Source: a virus. Taken from it: a DNA stretch of 23,509 nt. Location: the IMG/VR virus record IMGVR_UViG_3300032282_003780, positions 1 to 23,509 of that record; one strand, written 5' to 3'. Below the pieces are notes generated by a model. The model ran no database searches and was not told where the DNA came from. It worked only from the letters and a program-made list of their open reading frames with translations. How positions within the stretch are numbered: the first letter of the stretch is position 1; each line of letters opens with the position of its first letter. Shown one piece after another: positions 7,340 through 15,311 of this stretch. Made by a program: the position numbers and the translations under genes.

Positions 7340-8194
7340 TTATTTTATCATATTTTTAAGTTTACTTACATTTTTTTGTACGTACTCAGGAAAACTTTCA
7401 TCAATTTCTACTAACGTTAATCTACTTCTAAAAAATGGGTCAATGTTATTATAAATGTTAGATTCAATACTTTGTAATACATGTGTACTTGCTAAATCCC
7501 TTGCGGAATAATTTAGTAACTTATTTATAATCATTTCTTTATTTCCTTGAAAACTAAAATGCCACCCTCCATTTGGTATTTTTATTGATAAATTTTCATC
7601 ACCTCTTAATTCATTCAATGATATGTTTTTGATATTTTTGTATTTTGTAATTTTTGTACCATACCAATCAGTTTGTTTTAATAGATTTAAATAATAATAG
7701 TAAGTAATTTGATTTAATGAATATCTATTATTTTCTAAATCTAATTCTGAAATATTTACTATTATTTTTGGATTTGGGATTTCATCAGCATCTGAAAAAA
7801 ATATAATATCATCATCTTGACAATTAATTAATGCTCTTCGTACAGATTCTTTTTGAAAAAAGTCTCTACCATAATCCGGTTGAGTTAATCTATTAAATCT
7901 ATTATTTTGTAATTTTATAAAATCATAAATTTTATTTAATTCCGAATCAGAAGTTGTTTGTAGATTTACAAAATCAGTTGGATTATCGGTAATTTTGAAA
8001 TTTATAATTTTATCTAAAAATTTTTTAAACCTTTCTTTATTTTCTTCAAAATAAAACGGTTTTATAACTCCTGAATGTGTTAAATCGGACTCAACAATAA
8101 CAAAATAATCAACATAATCGTATAATGTATTCAATCTTATTTCTAAGATGTCAAGTTCATTGTAGAAATTGAAACAATCATAAATTTTACTCAT
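7340..8194 (-). CDS. Glycosyltransferase family 17-like
   Basis: Protein of 284 aa resembling the GT17 family (beta-1,4-N-acetylglucosaminyltransferase type III relatives, common in phages and giant viruses). Diagnostic segments: YDCFNFYNELDILEIRLN (5-22), VDYFVIVESDLTHSG (28-42) with KPFYFEENKERF (45-56), RRALINCQDDDIIFFSDADEIP (119-140) whose DADE (135-138) is the metal-binding DxD, and GGWHFSF further on. There is no transmembrane helix, unlike the Golgi enzymes of eukaryotes. The sequence is very rich in Asn, Ile, Lys and Tyr, reflecting the strong AT bias here. It follows the GT11 gene with a two-base gap. The family is well supported; the transferred sugar in this phage is not known. 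Confidence 0.88.
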   Translation of the reverse strand: MSKIYDCFNFYNELDILEIRLNTLYDYVDYFVIVESDLTHSGVIKPFYFEENKERFKKFLDKIINFKITDNPTDFVNLQTTSDSELNKIYDFIKLQNNRFNRLTQPDYGRDFFQKESVRRALINCQDDDIIFFSDADEIPNPKIIVNISELDLENNRYSLNQITYYYYLNLLKQTDWYGTKITKYKNIKNISLNELRGDENLSIKIPNGGWHFSFQGNKEMIINKLLNYSARDLASTHVLQSIESNIYNNIDPFFRSRLTLVEIDESFPEYVQKNVSKLKNMIK

Positions 8195-8196
8195 TT

Positions 8197-9108
8197 TTAT
8201 ATATTTTTTGTTTTATAATAATTTTCAGCCTCATATACACATGTGTTATAATTTAGAACTTCACCGTTCCTGTCAACATAATGAAAATTTGTTGTGTAAC
8301 TTTCCCCAACACTCCAAAAACCATCACTAAAGTTATGTGAAGCCCAATATTTCGGAGCAAGTATTTTGTTTGCTTTGGTATTTAACCATGCGGCCCACCA
8401 ACCAAACGTTGAATTTGATAAAATAACCCATTTTGATTGATTTATTGTGTAAAAATCACACCCAATATCAAAATGATAACAAGGGATGTCAAATGGCATA
8501 TACATTTTTGCGTAATGTGGGTCGTCTGTAATTACAATAAATTTAATGTCTTGATTAATCGACTTAATGTGGTTAATAGAATCTCTCCAGTATTCTCGTC
8601 TACACAAAACATGTGGTATATTTCTATATTCACCACCTCTAAAATTAATTACACATAAATTGTCATCCACTATAATTCCATTTGAAGATAATATTTTATT
8701 ATATTCCTCAACAAATTCGGGTTTTATTTTAAACCAATTTTTCACATCCTGCTTATTATCCTCAAAATATTTTTCAGATTGGTAGATACCGCCAAATGCT
8801 CCATTATCACCAATTAAACGAGTATTATCATCAATGTCATAAATTCTATGGTCTAACTTTGTAACATTAATTATTTGTCCGTTATAATTATAATTTGTCC
8901 ATTTTTCGTGAAAATCAACAAATTGACCAACAACAGGTTTACCAAAATCAACATCCATAAAATACATTTGATTCATACCGTTATGATAATCATGTGTTGG
9001 TGAAGAATTAATACCCCATTCATATCCTAATTTTTCGGCAATAGTCCTACAAACGGCGTATTGCCACATGTGGTTACCCAAATTTCCTGTTAAGTTTGCA
9101 GTAATCAT
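8197..9108 (-). CDS. Alpha-1,2-fucosyltransferase-like protein (GT11), divergent
   Basis: GT11-like protein of 303 aa; the family transfers L-fucose from GDP-fucose. The N-terminus TGNLGNHMWQYAVCRTIAEKLG (7-28) matches the family's 'G-G-x-G-N-Q-M-F-Q-Y-A' start, GGIYQSEKYF (106-115) matches the 'G-Y-F-Q-S-E-K-Y-F' block, and SNSTFGWWAAWLN (231-243) the conserved C-terminal block. The donor-site motif H-x-R-R-G-D-Y is altered to NFRGGEY (155-161): one Arg (R157) is kept, while His, the second Arg and Asp are changed. It may therefore have a different donor or reduced activity. It overlaps the RmlD-like reductase gene by ATGA and is followed by the GT17 gene. A second, canonical GT11 protein is encoded at 17991-18755. 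Confidence 0.82.
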   Translation of the reverse strand: MITANLTGNLGNHMWQYAVCRTIAEKLGYEWGINSSPTHDYHNGMNQMYFMDVDFGKPVVGQFVDFHEKWTNYNYNGQIINVTKLDHRIYDIDDNTRLIGDNGAFGGIYQSEKYFEDNKQDVKNWFKIKPEFVEEYNKILSSNGIIVDDNLCVINFRGGEYRNIPHVLCRREYWRDSINHIKSINQDIKFIVITDDPHYAKMYMPFDIPCYHFDIGCDFYTINQSKWVILSNSTFGWWAAWLNTKANKILAPKYWASHNFSDGFWSVGESYTTNFHYVDRNGEVLNYNTCVYEAENYYKTKNI

Positions 9109-9905
9109 TTTAATTTAAAATTTTTCATTTCTTTTATTTGTAAAAATAACTCTTTTTTTATTGGATTTACAAATTTTGTGGATAAATTTCTAAAACATTT
9201 TTCATCAGTTTCTTTTGGAGTTACTAAAATATTTAAATCGTATATTTCATTAATGAAATTAACCAATTCATATTTAGAAACTGTTGTTGGGGAGAAAATG
9301 TGATTAACCCCTTTCCAAAAATTATTTGTTGAAACTATTATATCAATAAATTTTGATAATTCTAAACAAGTTATACCATTCCATAAATGATTTGTGTACC
9401 CAAAAATCTCTTTGTTTGATTGTGTTTTTACCCATTCAACTAACGACTTTTGATTTTTTAACTCTTCACCAATAATTGATGTTCTAATTGTTGTTATTTC
9501 ATCATTTTCGCCTAAAGATTTAGTTTTACCGTATTCGTCGTAACAATCGTGTTTGTCATCTTCAGTATAATTACCAATCAACCCATTGAATACGCAATCT
9601 GTTGTAATGTGAATAACTTCACAATTTGATATTTTTTTAAATTTGGCTAAATAGTTAGGGAATAAACTATTAACTATAATCATATCACATATATCGTATT
9701 CTCTTTGTTTAATAATTCCGGAAGCATTAATAATAACATCACCTTTTGAAACATTATTTTCTAAAAAATTAAATATTTCTTTTTCTGAGGTTTTTGTAAC
9801 ATCAATATTTTCTCTAGTCAAAGGAACTACATTGTATTTAACACTTAAAACTTTTGTAAGGTATGTTCCTAACATACCATTTGCCCCGAAAATTATAATT
9901 TTCAT
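9105..9905 (-). CDS. RmlD-like nucleotide-sugar 4-reductase
   Basis: Short-chain dehydrogenase/reductase of 266 aa from the dTDP-4-dehydrorhamnose reductase (RmlD) group. Seen: FGANGMLG (6-13) cofactor loop, NASGI (60-64), VNSLFPNYLA (78-87), HITTDCVFNG (99-108) with T102/D103, and Y125-x3-K129 (YGKTK). These match the RmlD pattern 'STDYVFDG...YGKTKLxGE'. It overlaps the PseB/CapE-like dehydratase gene upstream by ATGA. The likely job is therefore to reduce the 4-keto sugar made by that enzyme, as in the WbvB-WbvR or CapE-CapF pairs for 2-acetamido-2,6-dideoxy-L-hexoses. This pairing is inferred from gene order. A stand-alone dTDP-rhamnose role is less likely because RmlA, RmlB and RmlC are not in the window. 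Confidence 0.8.
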   Translation of the reverse strand: MKIIIFGANGMLGTYLTKVLSVKYNVVPLTRENIDVTKTSEKEIFNFLENNVSKGDVIINASGIIKQREYDICDMIIVNSLFPNYLAKFKKISNCEVIHITTDCVFNGLIGNYTEDDKHDCYDEYGKTKSLGENDEITTIRTSIIGEELKNQKSLVEWVKTQSNKEIFGYTNHLWNGITCLELSKFIDIIVSTNNFWKGVNHIFSPTTVSKYELVNFINEIYDLNILVTPKETDEKCFRNLSTKFVNPIKKELFLQIKEMKNFKLK

Positions 9906-10828
9906 TTGAAAAAGTTTTTACTATTTAAATAATTGTATAATTCTTGTTTAGTTAAACAATTATCTTTTGAAGAATATTCGTTATTACTAAAATAAACTTT
10001 ATTTATAATTTTATTAGGGTATAGTAAGTATATGTTATCTTTCTCAATAAAATCCATTCTTCTTATTTCTTCAGATGATGACATTATTTCATGAATTTTT
10101 TCTCCGGTTCTTTCATTTGTTATTTTATATTTTAAACCAAAATTTTCTTTATAAATGTCAAATAAATCTTTTATTAAAAAAGACTTGGTAACAGGTATTA
10201 CATTACAATTTTTGTAATCCATAGACTTTAATATTAAATCAATTGCATCATCAACATCTAATAAAAATCTTGTCATATCAGGATTATATAACTCTATTTC
10301 TTTATCATTTTTTATAAAATTCCATATTAATGGGATAATTGAACCGGTTGAATTTGTTACATTACCGTAAATTGCTGTAGTTAAATTACATTCCGAGTTA
10401 TTAGCTATGAATGATTCACCAGCAACGTATTTCATTGCCCCGTATATAGTTGTTGCAGCTCTACTTTTGTCGGATGAAATAAAACAACCTGATTTAAATT
10501 GATTTGTTTCTGCAGCAATTCTTGAATTAATTGCCCCGTCAACTATGATAGATTTAGCCTCTTCAAAATTATCGTTACAAGCTTCAATTTGTTTGAGTGA
10601 GGCGGCAAAAATACCAACAGTATGACCCTGACTTTTTCTTGTAAGTAAATCTCTATTTCTCACATCTCCAATTACAAAATTTACTTTTGGGTAGTATTTT
10701 TTCAAATAATAATGTTTTGATTCATCTCTTGAATAAACAGTTATTTCGTTATTGGGATATAATCTCTCAATTAAATTTTTACCCAAAAACCCAGCACCAC
10801 CTGTTATAAATATTTTTTCATTCTCCAC
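9902..10828 (-). CDS. UDP-GlcNAc 4,6-dehydratase-like enzyme (PseB/CapE/WbvB group)
   Basis: Polysaccharide-synthesis SDR of 308 aa. Seen: GGAGFLG (10-16) cofactor loop; GDVRNRDLL (54-62); AASLKQIEACNDNFEEA (75-91), matching the family's 'A-A-A-L-K-Q-V-P-x-C-E-x-N-P' block; SSDKSR (118-123) with D120 and K121; YGAMK (129-133); and DMTRFLLDVDDAIDLIL (184-200). The family inverts C5 while dehydrating UDP-GlcNAc to a UDP-2-acetamido-2,6-dideoxy-L-hexos-4-ulose. Size is near that of CapE/PseB (330-345 aa) and far below membrane CapD/PglF, which fits a soluble enzyme. The start is GTG, overlapping the TAG stop of the methyltransferase (TAGTG); no ATG lies nearby upstream in frame. It overlaps the reductase gene by ATGA. 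The exact stereochemistry of the product is not predictable here. Confidence 0.85.
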   Translation of the reverse strand: MENEKIFITGGAGFLGKNLIERLYPNNEITVYSRDESKHYYLKKYYPKVNFVIGDVRNRDLLTRKSQGHTVGIFAASLKQIEACNDNFEEAKSIIVDGAINSRIAAETNQFKSGCFISSDKSRAATTIYGAMKYVAGESFIANNSECNLTTAIYGNVTNSTGSIIPLIWNFIKNDKEIELYNPDMTRFLLDVDDAIDLILKSMDYKNCNVIPVTKSFLIKDLFDIYKENFGLKYKITNERTGEKIHEIMSSSEEIRRMDFIEKDNIYLLYPNKIINKVYFSNNEYSSKDNCLTKQELYNYLNSKNFFK

Positions 10829-11385
10829 TATGGTAAATAAATTAATTGTTTAGTTCTATTAATTTTTTTAATTATTGTTACACCTGGGTTAATTGGTAGT
10901 GTTACAATTTCAAATTCGTCTATAAAATTTTGCTTAATGTATAGTGCTGTTTTATAGACATCATTACATGCGTGTTTATCAAAAAAAACAGGGTCATAAG
11001 GATATGTATCGTGCATAAAAATAAAACCATCTTCAATAACTCTATCTTTAACGTTCATAAAATCTTTTAAAGATTGTTCATGTGAATGGTCTGCATCTAT
11101 AAAAACAACATCAAACATAATATTTTTATCTAATTTATCAAAATATTCGTCTGTTGACATAGTGTAGTATTCCATATTAGAATTTAGTGGAAAGGCTGGC
11201 GGTGCAATATCAACCGCAATTGCTTTTTCACAATGTTGAGCAACAACTTTAAAATTAGAACCGTCTCTAACACCAAGCTCTAAATAACACTCCGGTTTTA
11301 TCCAATAAAGTAGTGTATCAAAAAAATCAACATGATTGAAGGTTTCTGCGGGGGGAGGAATGTTTCGTAAATGAATTTGTTTCAT
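10828..11385 (-). CDS. SAM-dependent methyltransferase (Methyltransf_24-like)
   Basis: Class I methyltransferase of 185 aa. Motif I is LELGVRDGS (35-43), the acidic ribose-binding residue follows at IAVDIA (56-61; D59), and FDVVFIDADHSHEQSLKDF (91-109) plus EDGFIFMHDTYP (118-129) form the hallmark block of the Methyltransf_24 group. That group includes sugar O-methyltransferases such as those acting on macrolide sugars, and it may bind a metal through the Asp/His residues of the DADHSHE and MHDTYP segments. In a glycosylation cassette the likely substrate is a sugar hydroxyl, which would cap or modify the glycan; this is inference. The stop is TAG, shared with the GTG start of the next gene. 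The leader consists of an A/T-rich repeat (11387-11408). Confidence 0.85.
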   Translation of the reverse strand: MKQIHLRNIPPPAETFNHVDFFDTLLYWIKPECYLELGVRDGSNFKVVAQHCEKAIAVDIAPPAFPLNSNMEYYTMSTDEYFDKLDKNIMFDVVFIDADHSHEQSLKDFMNVKDRVIEDGFIFMHDTYPYDPVFFDKHACNDVYKTALYIKQNFIDEFEIVTLPINPGVTIIKKINRTKQLIYLP

Positions 11386-11386
11386 A

Positions 11387-11408
11387 TTTTTTATTTATTT
11401 TTTATTTA
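11387..11408. repeat. Two-copy 11-bp A/T tandem repeat at gene junction
   Basis: The unit TTTTTTATTTA occurs twice back to back (11387-11397 and 11398-11408) and a shorter T5 run follows. On the coding strand this reads as AAATAAATAA-type sequence directly before the methyltransferase ATG, and the stop codon of the upstream glycosyltransferase lies inside the second unit. It serves as the A/T-rich start context seen throughout the window; copy-number slippage here would also move the start context. There is no sign that it is more than local simple sequence. Confidence 0.6.
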
Positions 11409-12199
11409 TTTTTATAAAAATTTAATGCGTATAAATCTTCAACATCATTAAAGTTATGTGTAAAAAAAGCCTCGTATGGGTTTTTCATCCAATCTCCTTC
11501 GGCTCTTGTTTTGTCAAGTTTCATTAACCATTCAGGAAAAGTCTTAGTATAGTAATGATTTAATTGTGCTTTATCAAAAGAAATTGGTCTATCAGATTTT
11601 GCTCTACCGGTACCCACGTATCCATCAACATCAATCCACTCACCGTTAACGAAATGTATTGAGTGGCAACAAAAATTTTCATGTAATTTACAAATTGGTA
11701 AAAACTGATAATAAGAATCGGTATATGGTTTATCCCATCTTTTAGTAAATCTTTCTAAGACACTTGTATTGTTTTCATTAAATGTTTCATGACCGTTATC
11801 ACCAAAGAATGCAAAATTTATAACTAATTGTGGTTGTGAAATATTGTCATAATCAGCAATAAATGTTTTAACATCATCAGTTTGTTTTAAAACTAAAAAA
11901 CAATCTACATCAATAAACGCAGCCCACTCATATTTAGAATGATAATCTTTTCCAAATTTACTGTAACATTTGGAATGTCTATTCCATTCCCACGTTGCTT
12001 GACCTTCAATAGGAATTGTTGAATCAACATCCCATTCCATAAAATGGACTTGATTATGATTAATTTTATTTTTAAATCTCCAATTATTTTGAAAAATATA
12101 AATGTCATCAAAACCTAATTTTAGATGATAATCAATCCACTCTTGTAAATAAAAATCCTCATCTTTAGCCATCGTTACTAAGGCAATCTTTTTTTTCAT
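11402..12199 (-). CDS. GT92/PF13704-like glycosyltransferase
   Basis: GT-A-type glycosyltransferase of 265 aa from ATG 12199. The N-terminus KKKIALVTMAKDEDFYLQEW and DYHLKLGFDDIYIFQN (24-39) matches the pattern 'KNE-x-YL-x-EW-x-x-YH-x-x-G-x-x-x-x-x-IYDN' of the Glyco_tranf_2_4 and GT92 families. The metal-binding triad is DVD (97-99) in WAAFIDVDCFL, and HYYTKTFPEW near the C-terminus fits the family's late 'HY-x-x-KS-x-E' block. A TTG at 12205 would add Met-Lys and overlap the upstream stop by four bases; the ATG two bases after that stop is preferred. The same broad family appears again at 19500-20231. Proteins of this type occur in polysaccharide clusters and in large phages. Substrate unknown. 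Confidence 0.82.
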   Translation of the reverse strand: MKKKIALVTMAKDEDFYLQEWIDYHLKLGFDDIYIFQNNWRFKNKINHNQVHFMEWDVDSTIPIEGQATWEWNRHSKCYSKFGKDYHSKYEWAAFIDVDCFLVLKQTDDVKTFIADYDNISQPQLVINFAFFGDNGHETFNENNTSVLERFTKRWDKPYTDSYYQFLPICKLHENFCCHSIHFVNGEWIDVDGYVGTGRAKSDRPISFDKAQLNHYYTKTFPEWLMKLDKTRAEGDWMKNPYEAFFTHNFNDVEDLYALNFYKNK

Positions 12200-12201
12200 T
12201 T

Positions 12202-13011
12202 TCAATCTTTTATTTGTTTATATTTTTCTAAAATATCTGTAGTCTCTAAAAACGGTCTTTGGGGTCCGAAAGCATAATGACAAAATAATGATTTACCAAA
12301 AATAATATTTGGTTTATTTAACTGTTTTGGTTTATCTGATGATAACCAAGTTTCTTCTGCTGGGTCAACTTCACCATTAAATTCTTTAAATGTTTTACCA
12401 ATCCACGAAATACTATTAATAGAGCATCTTTCAAAATTTTCTAAAACCCAATTATTAATAAAAAAATCTTCAATTTTTTGAGATTTTTGTTTATCTAAGA
12501 AAAAATTATGTAATTGTAAAGAAAAATGTGAATTTAACCAACCATTACTATCTAAACAATCATACCCAACAGGTGGAAAATCTTTAAGTAAATTATTTCT
12601 TTGATATAAGTTTGTAATAATAGCGTTATTGAGTATATTACCAAACACTAAAAAATAATCTTTGTTTTCAATTCTGAAATCAAATAAATCTTTTATTGAG
12701 TTTTTGTGAATATATACAATATCATCATCTAATCTCAAATAAACCGAATTTTCATCAACACATTTTTTAAAAAAATGACATATTGTTGCTGTGTGACTAC
12801 CATTTGGGTCAATAGGGAATTCTGAATATTGCAATTTAATGTGTTCGTAATTTTTTTCTAAATCTTCAAGGTATTTAACATCCTCATCATTTGTTGTGTT
12901 TACCCAAATAATCCACTCATCAAACTCATCTTTACATTTAAATAAATTTTTATGTAAAATTTCTAAATATCTTTTTCTACCAGCTGGAGTTACAATTATT
13001 TTATTCATCAT
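12202..13011 (-). CDS. Putative GT-A glycosyltransferase with RLDDDIV motif
   Basis: Protein of 269 aa, probably a GT-A glycosyltransferase, though I cannot place it in a numbered family. It begins KIIVTPAGRKRYLEIL (4-19), has a second strand EWIIWVNTT (32-40), and carries an acidic YLRLDDDIVYI (91-101) triad with D95-D97 in the position expected for the DxD metal site. A C-terminal aromatic/His block LFCHYAFGPQRPFL (about 242-255) may contribute to the active site. The ATG is followed directly by a second ATG (MetMet), and the ATGATGA sequence overlaps the stop of the gene upstream. It lies within a run of four adjacent GT-like proteins (12202-15311). No membrane helix is seen. Cytosolic sugar transfer is the most reasonable role. 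Confidence 0.65.
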   Translation of the reverse strand: MMNKIIVTPAGRKRYLEILHKNLFKCKDEFDEWIIWVNTTNDEDVKYLEDLEKNYEHIKLQYSEFPIDPNGSHTATICHFFKKCVDENSVYLRLDDDIVYIHKNSIKDLFDFRIENKDYFLVFGNILNNAIITNLYQRNNLLKDFPPVGYDCLDSNGWLNSHFSLQLHNFFLDKQKSQKIEDFFINNWVLENFERCSINSISWIGKTFKEFNGEVDPAEETWLSSDKPKQLNKPNIIFGKSLFCHYAFGPQRPFLETTDILEKYKQIKD

Positions 13012-13952
13012 TTATTGTATACTATTTTTTTTATTTGTTCTAATTTATGAAAATTATTTTTATTGGTGTCCATACTTCCAGATTTGAAATGAAAAATAAA
13101 GGCCTGTTCAATCGGTTCATCTAAAACTTGTATCCAATCACTATGAACAGGACTTATAAAATCGTATGGGTCAATAAAAATTTTTTTAATTTCCAAAGAT
13201 TTTTCAATAATATACGATTCATAATCCGATTTATCAGTTTCATATGGAAAACTTTTATTTCCCATTTGAAATGGAGTTTCTATTTTTTTATCGGTTACAT
13301 TAATTGTAAATCCAACACCTCCGTTTAATCCGGTTGTAAGAACATTATCTTTTAATTCGTGGTATGTCCAAAACTCAAAAAACCCAACCTCTTCTTTTGA
13401 TAGTGATTTTAACAACTTAGTTGTTTGACCACCAACATCTAGAACACCTTGAACCATACCCCAATCAAATAATTTTGTTAGATTTTTTTCATTAAAATAT
13501 TGACTGTCAAATAATAAAATCCCATCCCACATATAGTAATAATTAAAGTTACCATGAGTTATTTTATAAAACGGAGTATCTCTATATTGAGGATTAATTA
13601 TTATATTATATTTTGATAAAAGTTTTTTATAGTCTAATTTATTTATAAAAAACATGTCAGAATGAATAATTAAAATATAATCTTTTGTGTTTGATTGAAT
13701 TAATTCTCTAAACCAAGCATACTGTTCCACAACATAATGCGGGAAAGGAGTTACAATTCCCGTATATTTCATAGATTGTATATTATTTTTTTCACAAATT
13801 GACTCTATTTCTGAAAAGTTACTTGTTGATGCATTAATAATAATAAAATCTGTATTACCGTCATCCATATGTAGTTTAAAAGAATCTATCTGTAGTTGAA
13901 TAAATTCAGGATTTTTATCTGCAAAAGTATAAATTTTTAATCTTTTTTCCAT
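13008..13952 (-). CDS. Putative GT-A-like glycosyltransferase with HSDMFF motif
   Basis: A 314-aa soluble protein that I recognise only by shape. It has a GT-A-like N-terminal half: first strand LKIYTFADKN (5-14), second strand TDFIIINAST (34-43), and a strand ending in an acidic cluster YILIIHSDMFFINK (92-105), where HSDM (97-100) occupies the place of the DxD motif. The region WDGILLFDSQYF (about 142-153) could be the acceptor-side strand. It contains one of the most AT-rich stretches counted: 13621-13680 has 8 G/C in 60. It overlaps the next gene by ATGA and follows the DUF3431-like gene with a three-base gap. Position in a row of sugar transferases supports the call; sequence evidence alone is modest. 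Confidence 0.5.
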   Translation of the reverse strand: MEKRLKIYTFADKNPEFIQLQIDSFKLHMDDGNTDFIIINASTSNFSEIESICEKNNIQSMKYTGIVTPFPHYVVEQYAWFRELIQSNTKDYILIIHSDMFFINKLDYKKLLSKYNIIINPQYRDTPFYKITHGNFNYYYMWDGILLFDSQYFNEKNLTKLFDWGMVQGVLDVGGQTTKLLKSLSKEEVGFFEFWTYHELKDNVLTTGLNGGVGFTINVTDKKIETPFQMGNKSFPYETDKSDYESYIIEKSLEIKKIFIDPYDFISPVHSDWIQVLDEPIEQAFIFHFKSGSMDTNKNNFHKLEQIKKIVYNK

Positions 13953-13955
13953 TAA

Positions 13956-14642
13956 TTAAAGTTTTGTTTTAATTTTATTATCAAATATGTAACATTCTAA
14001 TCTTTCTATATTCCAAGGCATTGTTTCATTTGATTCTAACAAAAATAGTATTTTTTCGTAGAATTGTAAACTTCTCAATAATATTTGTTCTTTCGTTATT
14101 GAAAAATGTCCTCCGGGTACAAATTCATAATATGGTGGATATGGGGTTGCAAAAATTTCAGACCAAACGTTATTAACGTTTATATTTGGATTTAAATCGT
14201 GAGGGAGACCATTACTATAACATTTTAAAACTTTCCCATTTTCATTAAAATGTGATGAAGGTAATAAAGTATGCATAATACCAGCTCTCGGAGTTGGAAC
14301 TGTAACACTATTCCAATGATATCCATAATATCCTCCAACATTAACAATTGAATTATCTTGACAAGATTTTATGTTTCCGTTAATGATATCAATATAATTT
14401 TCAACATGGTCAAAAGGATAATCTTGAGAGAAAAAAATCATATCGGATAAATTATTATAATTTAAACAAATATGCTTAAAAAATGTATGAACATCCCTCC
14501 CAACATTAGGTTCTAATTTTATTTCACCATCTAAATTATTGTATTCGCCTTTTCTATAAACAGTTATTTTAACATCTGAATTTACATTAGAAATCCAAGA
14601 GTAATCTTCATTATAAGCCGCAATTACTAATTCTTTATTCAT
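13956..14642 (-). CDS. DUF3431-family protein, likely sugar-transfer related
   Basis: A 228-aa protein matching the DUF3431 pattern. Seen are ELVIAAYNEDYSWI (4-17), PNVGRDVHTFFKHI (45-58) after a KITVYRKG strand (25-32), FFSQDYPFDH (70-79), and the C-terminal PWNIERLECYIF (about 208-219). DUF3431 proteins occur in fungi, bacteria and large viruses without a biochemically defined activity that I know of. The 'VxxYNEDxSWL' opening is like the first strand of GT-A enzymes, and several residues (N47, G49, R50, H52, and the D/H of PFDH) look like a conserved polar site. Lying between two GT-like genes, it is likely a glycosyltransferase or a glycan-modifying enzyme. Family assignment is fairly sure; activity is inference. 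Confidence 0.72.
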   Translation of the reverse strand: MNKELVIAAYNEDYSWISNVNSDVKITVYRKGEYNNLDGEIKLEPNVGRDVHTFFKHICLNYNNLSDMIFFSQDYPFDHVENYIDIINGNIKSCQDNSIVNVGGYYGYHWNSVTVPTPRAGIMHTLLPSSHFNENGKVLKCYSNGLPHDLNPNINVNNVWSEIFATPYPPYYEFVPGGHFSITKEQILLRSLQFYEKILFLLESNETMPWNIERLECYIFDNKIKTKL

Positions 14643-14651
14643 TATTTTTTT

Positions 14652-15311
14652 TTAAAATTTAGGGTATTTTTGATTTGACCCCCAATAATTATGAAATGCA
14701 AAAGGGGTAATACCTTGTATTTCAGGTATCATAGCTTCATGTGAAAAATATTTAGCAATATCAATATCCGCAAATTTACAACCTTCTTCTATATACTTAT
14801 GTCTGTAGTTAACACAGATATATCCATCTTCATTTGTAAATCCATGAAATGCTTTCCACTCCAAGTTCAATTTAATTGGAACGTCTAAAAGTTTTTTACT
14901 TCTAATTGAAACACTATTTCCTTGTCTAATCAGATTATTATCTATATCTCTGTAAGAAAAATCATCATTTGGTAAAGGCCATGGAGCTCCGATATAATCA
15001 TAATTTAAAAAATCTTCTCTCCAAGATTCAGGATTAACAATAAAACCGTTATCGTGTATTAATATACAATATTCAGTATCAACATGTTTTGGTAAATTAT
15101 AAATAATATTATAATTCCACTCATCAATATTAGAACTCTTAGGGGTATATTCATGTTCAATATATGACGGTAAATTGTCCGGTTTAATATCGGACGCTAT
15201 TTTAACCTTACCAAATTGTATTCCTCTACAACTATATTCTAACGCTTTAATTGTTTGAGGTATTCTAACACTCGTTAACGCAATTAACGTAACATTAGGC
15301 AAATGAAGCAT
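14652..15311 (-). CDS. DUF5672-family protein, putative glycosyltransferase
   Basis: A 219-aa protein with the DUF5672 signature: YCILIHDNGFIVNPESW (81-97) in place of the usual 'LIxQxDGFxLxxxxW', YDYIGAPWP (104-112), GNSVSIRSKKLLD (131-143), EDGYIC (161-166), KFADIDIAKYFSHE (179-192) and PFAFHNYW (203-210). The family is found beside sugar genes and is thought to be GT-A related. H86/D87 in HDNGF and the E161/D162 pair are the best candidates for catalytic or metal residues. Its first 17 bases overlap the 3' end of the GT2 gene upstream, the longest overlap in the window. No later ATG leaves the first conserved strand intact, so this start is well supported. Donor and acceptor unknown. Confidence 0.78.
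   Translation of the reverse strand: MLHLPNVTLIALTSVRIPQTIKALEYSCRGIQFGKVKIASDIKPDNLPSYIEHEYTPKSSNIDEWNYNIIYNLPKHVDTEYCILIHDNGFIVNPESWREDFLNYDYIGAPWPLPNDDFSYRDIDNNLIRQGNSVSIRSKKLLDVPIKLNLEWKAFHGFTNEDGYICVNYRHKYIEEGCKFADIDIAKYFSHEAMIPEIQGITPFAFHNYWGSNQKYPKF

Noticed and set aside
7521-7530. T4-type late promoter match TATAAATA on the minus strand, also near 9990-9998 and 13640-13648
   Set aside because: At this A/T content roughly a dozen chance matches are expected in the window. These lie inside coding sequence without a fitting downstream start.
10826-10830. Recoded stop codon or alternative genetic code
   Set aside because: TAG ends the methyltransferase gene, TGA ends many genes in ATGA overlaps and TAA ends the rest. 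All three work as stops and no conserved domain is interrupted.
11905-12111. 68-aa minus-strand frame
   Set aside because: It lies wholly inside the GT92/PF13704-like gene in another frame, and the gene itself has clear motifs through this region.
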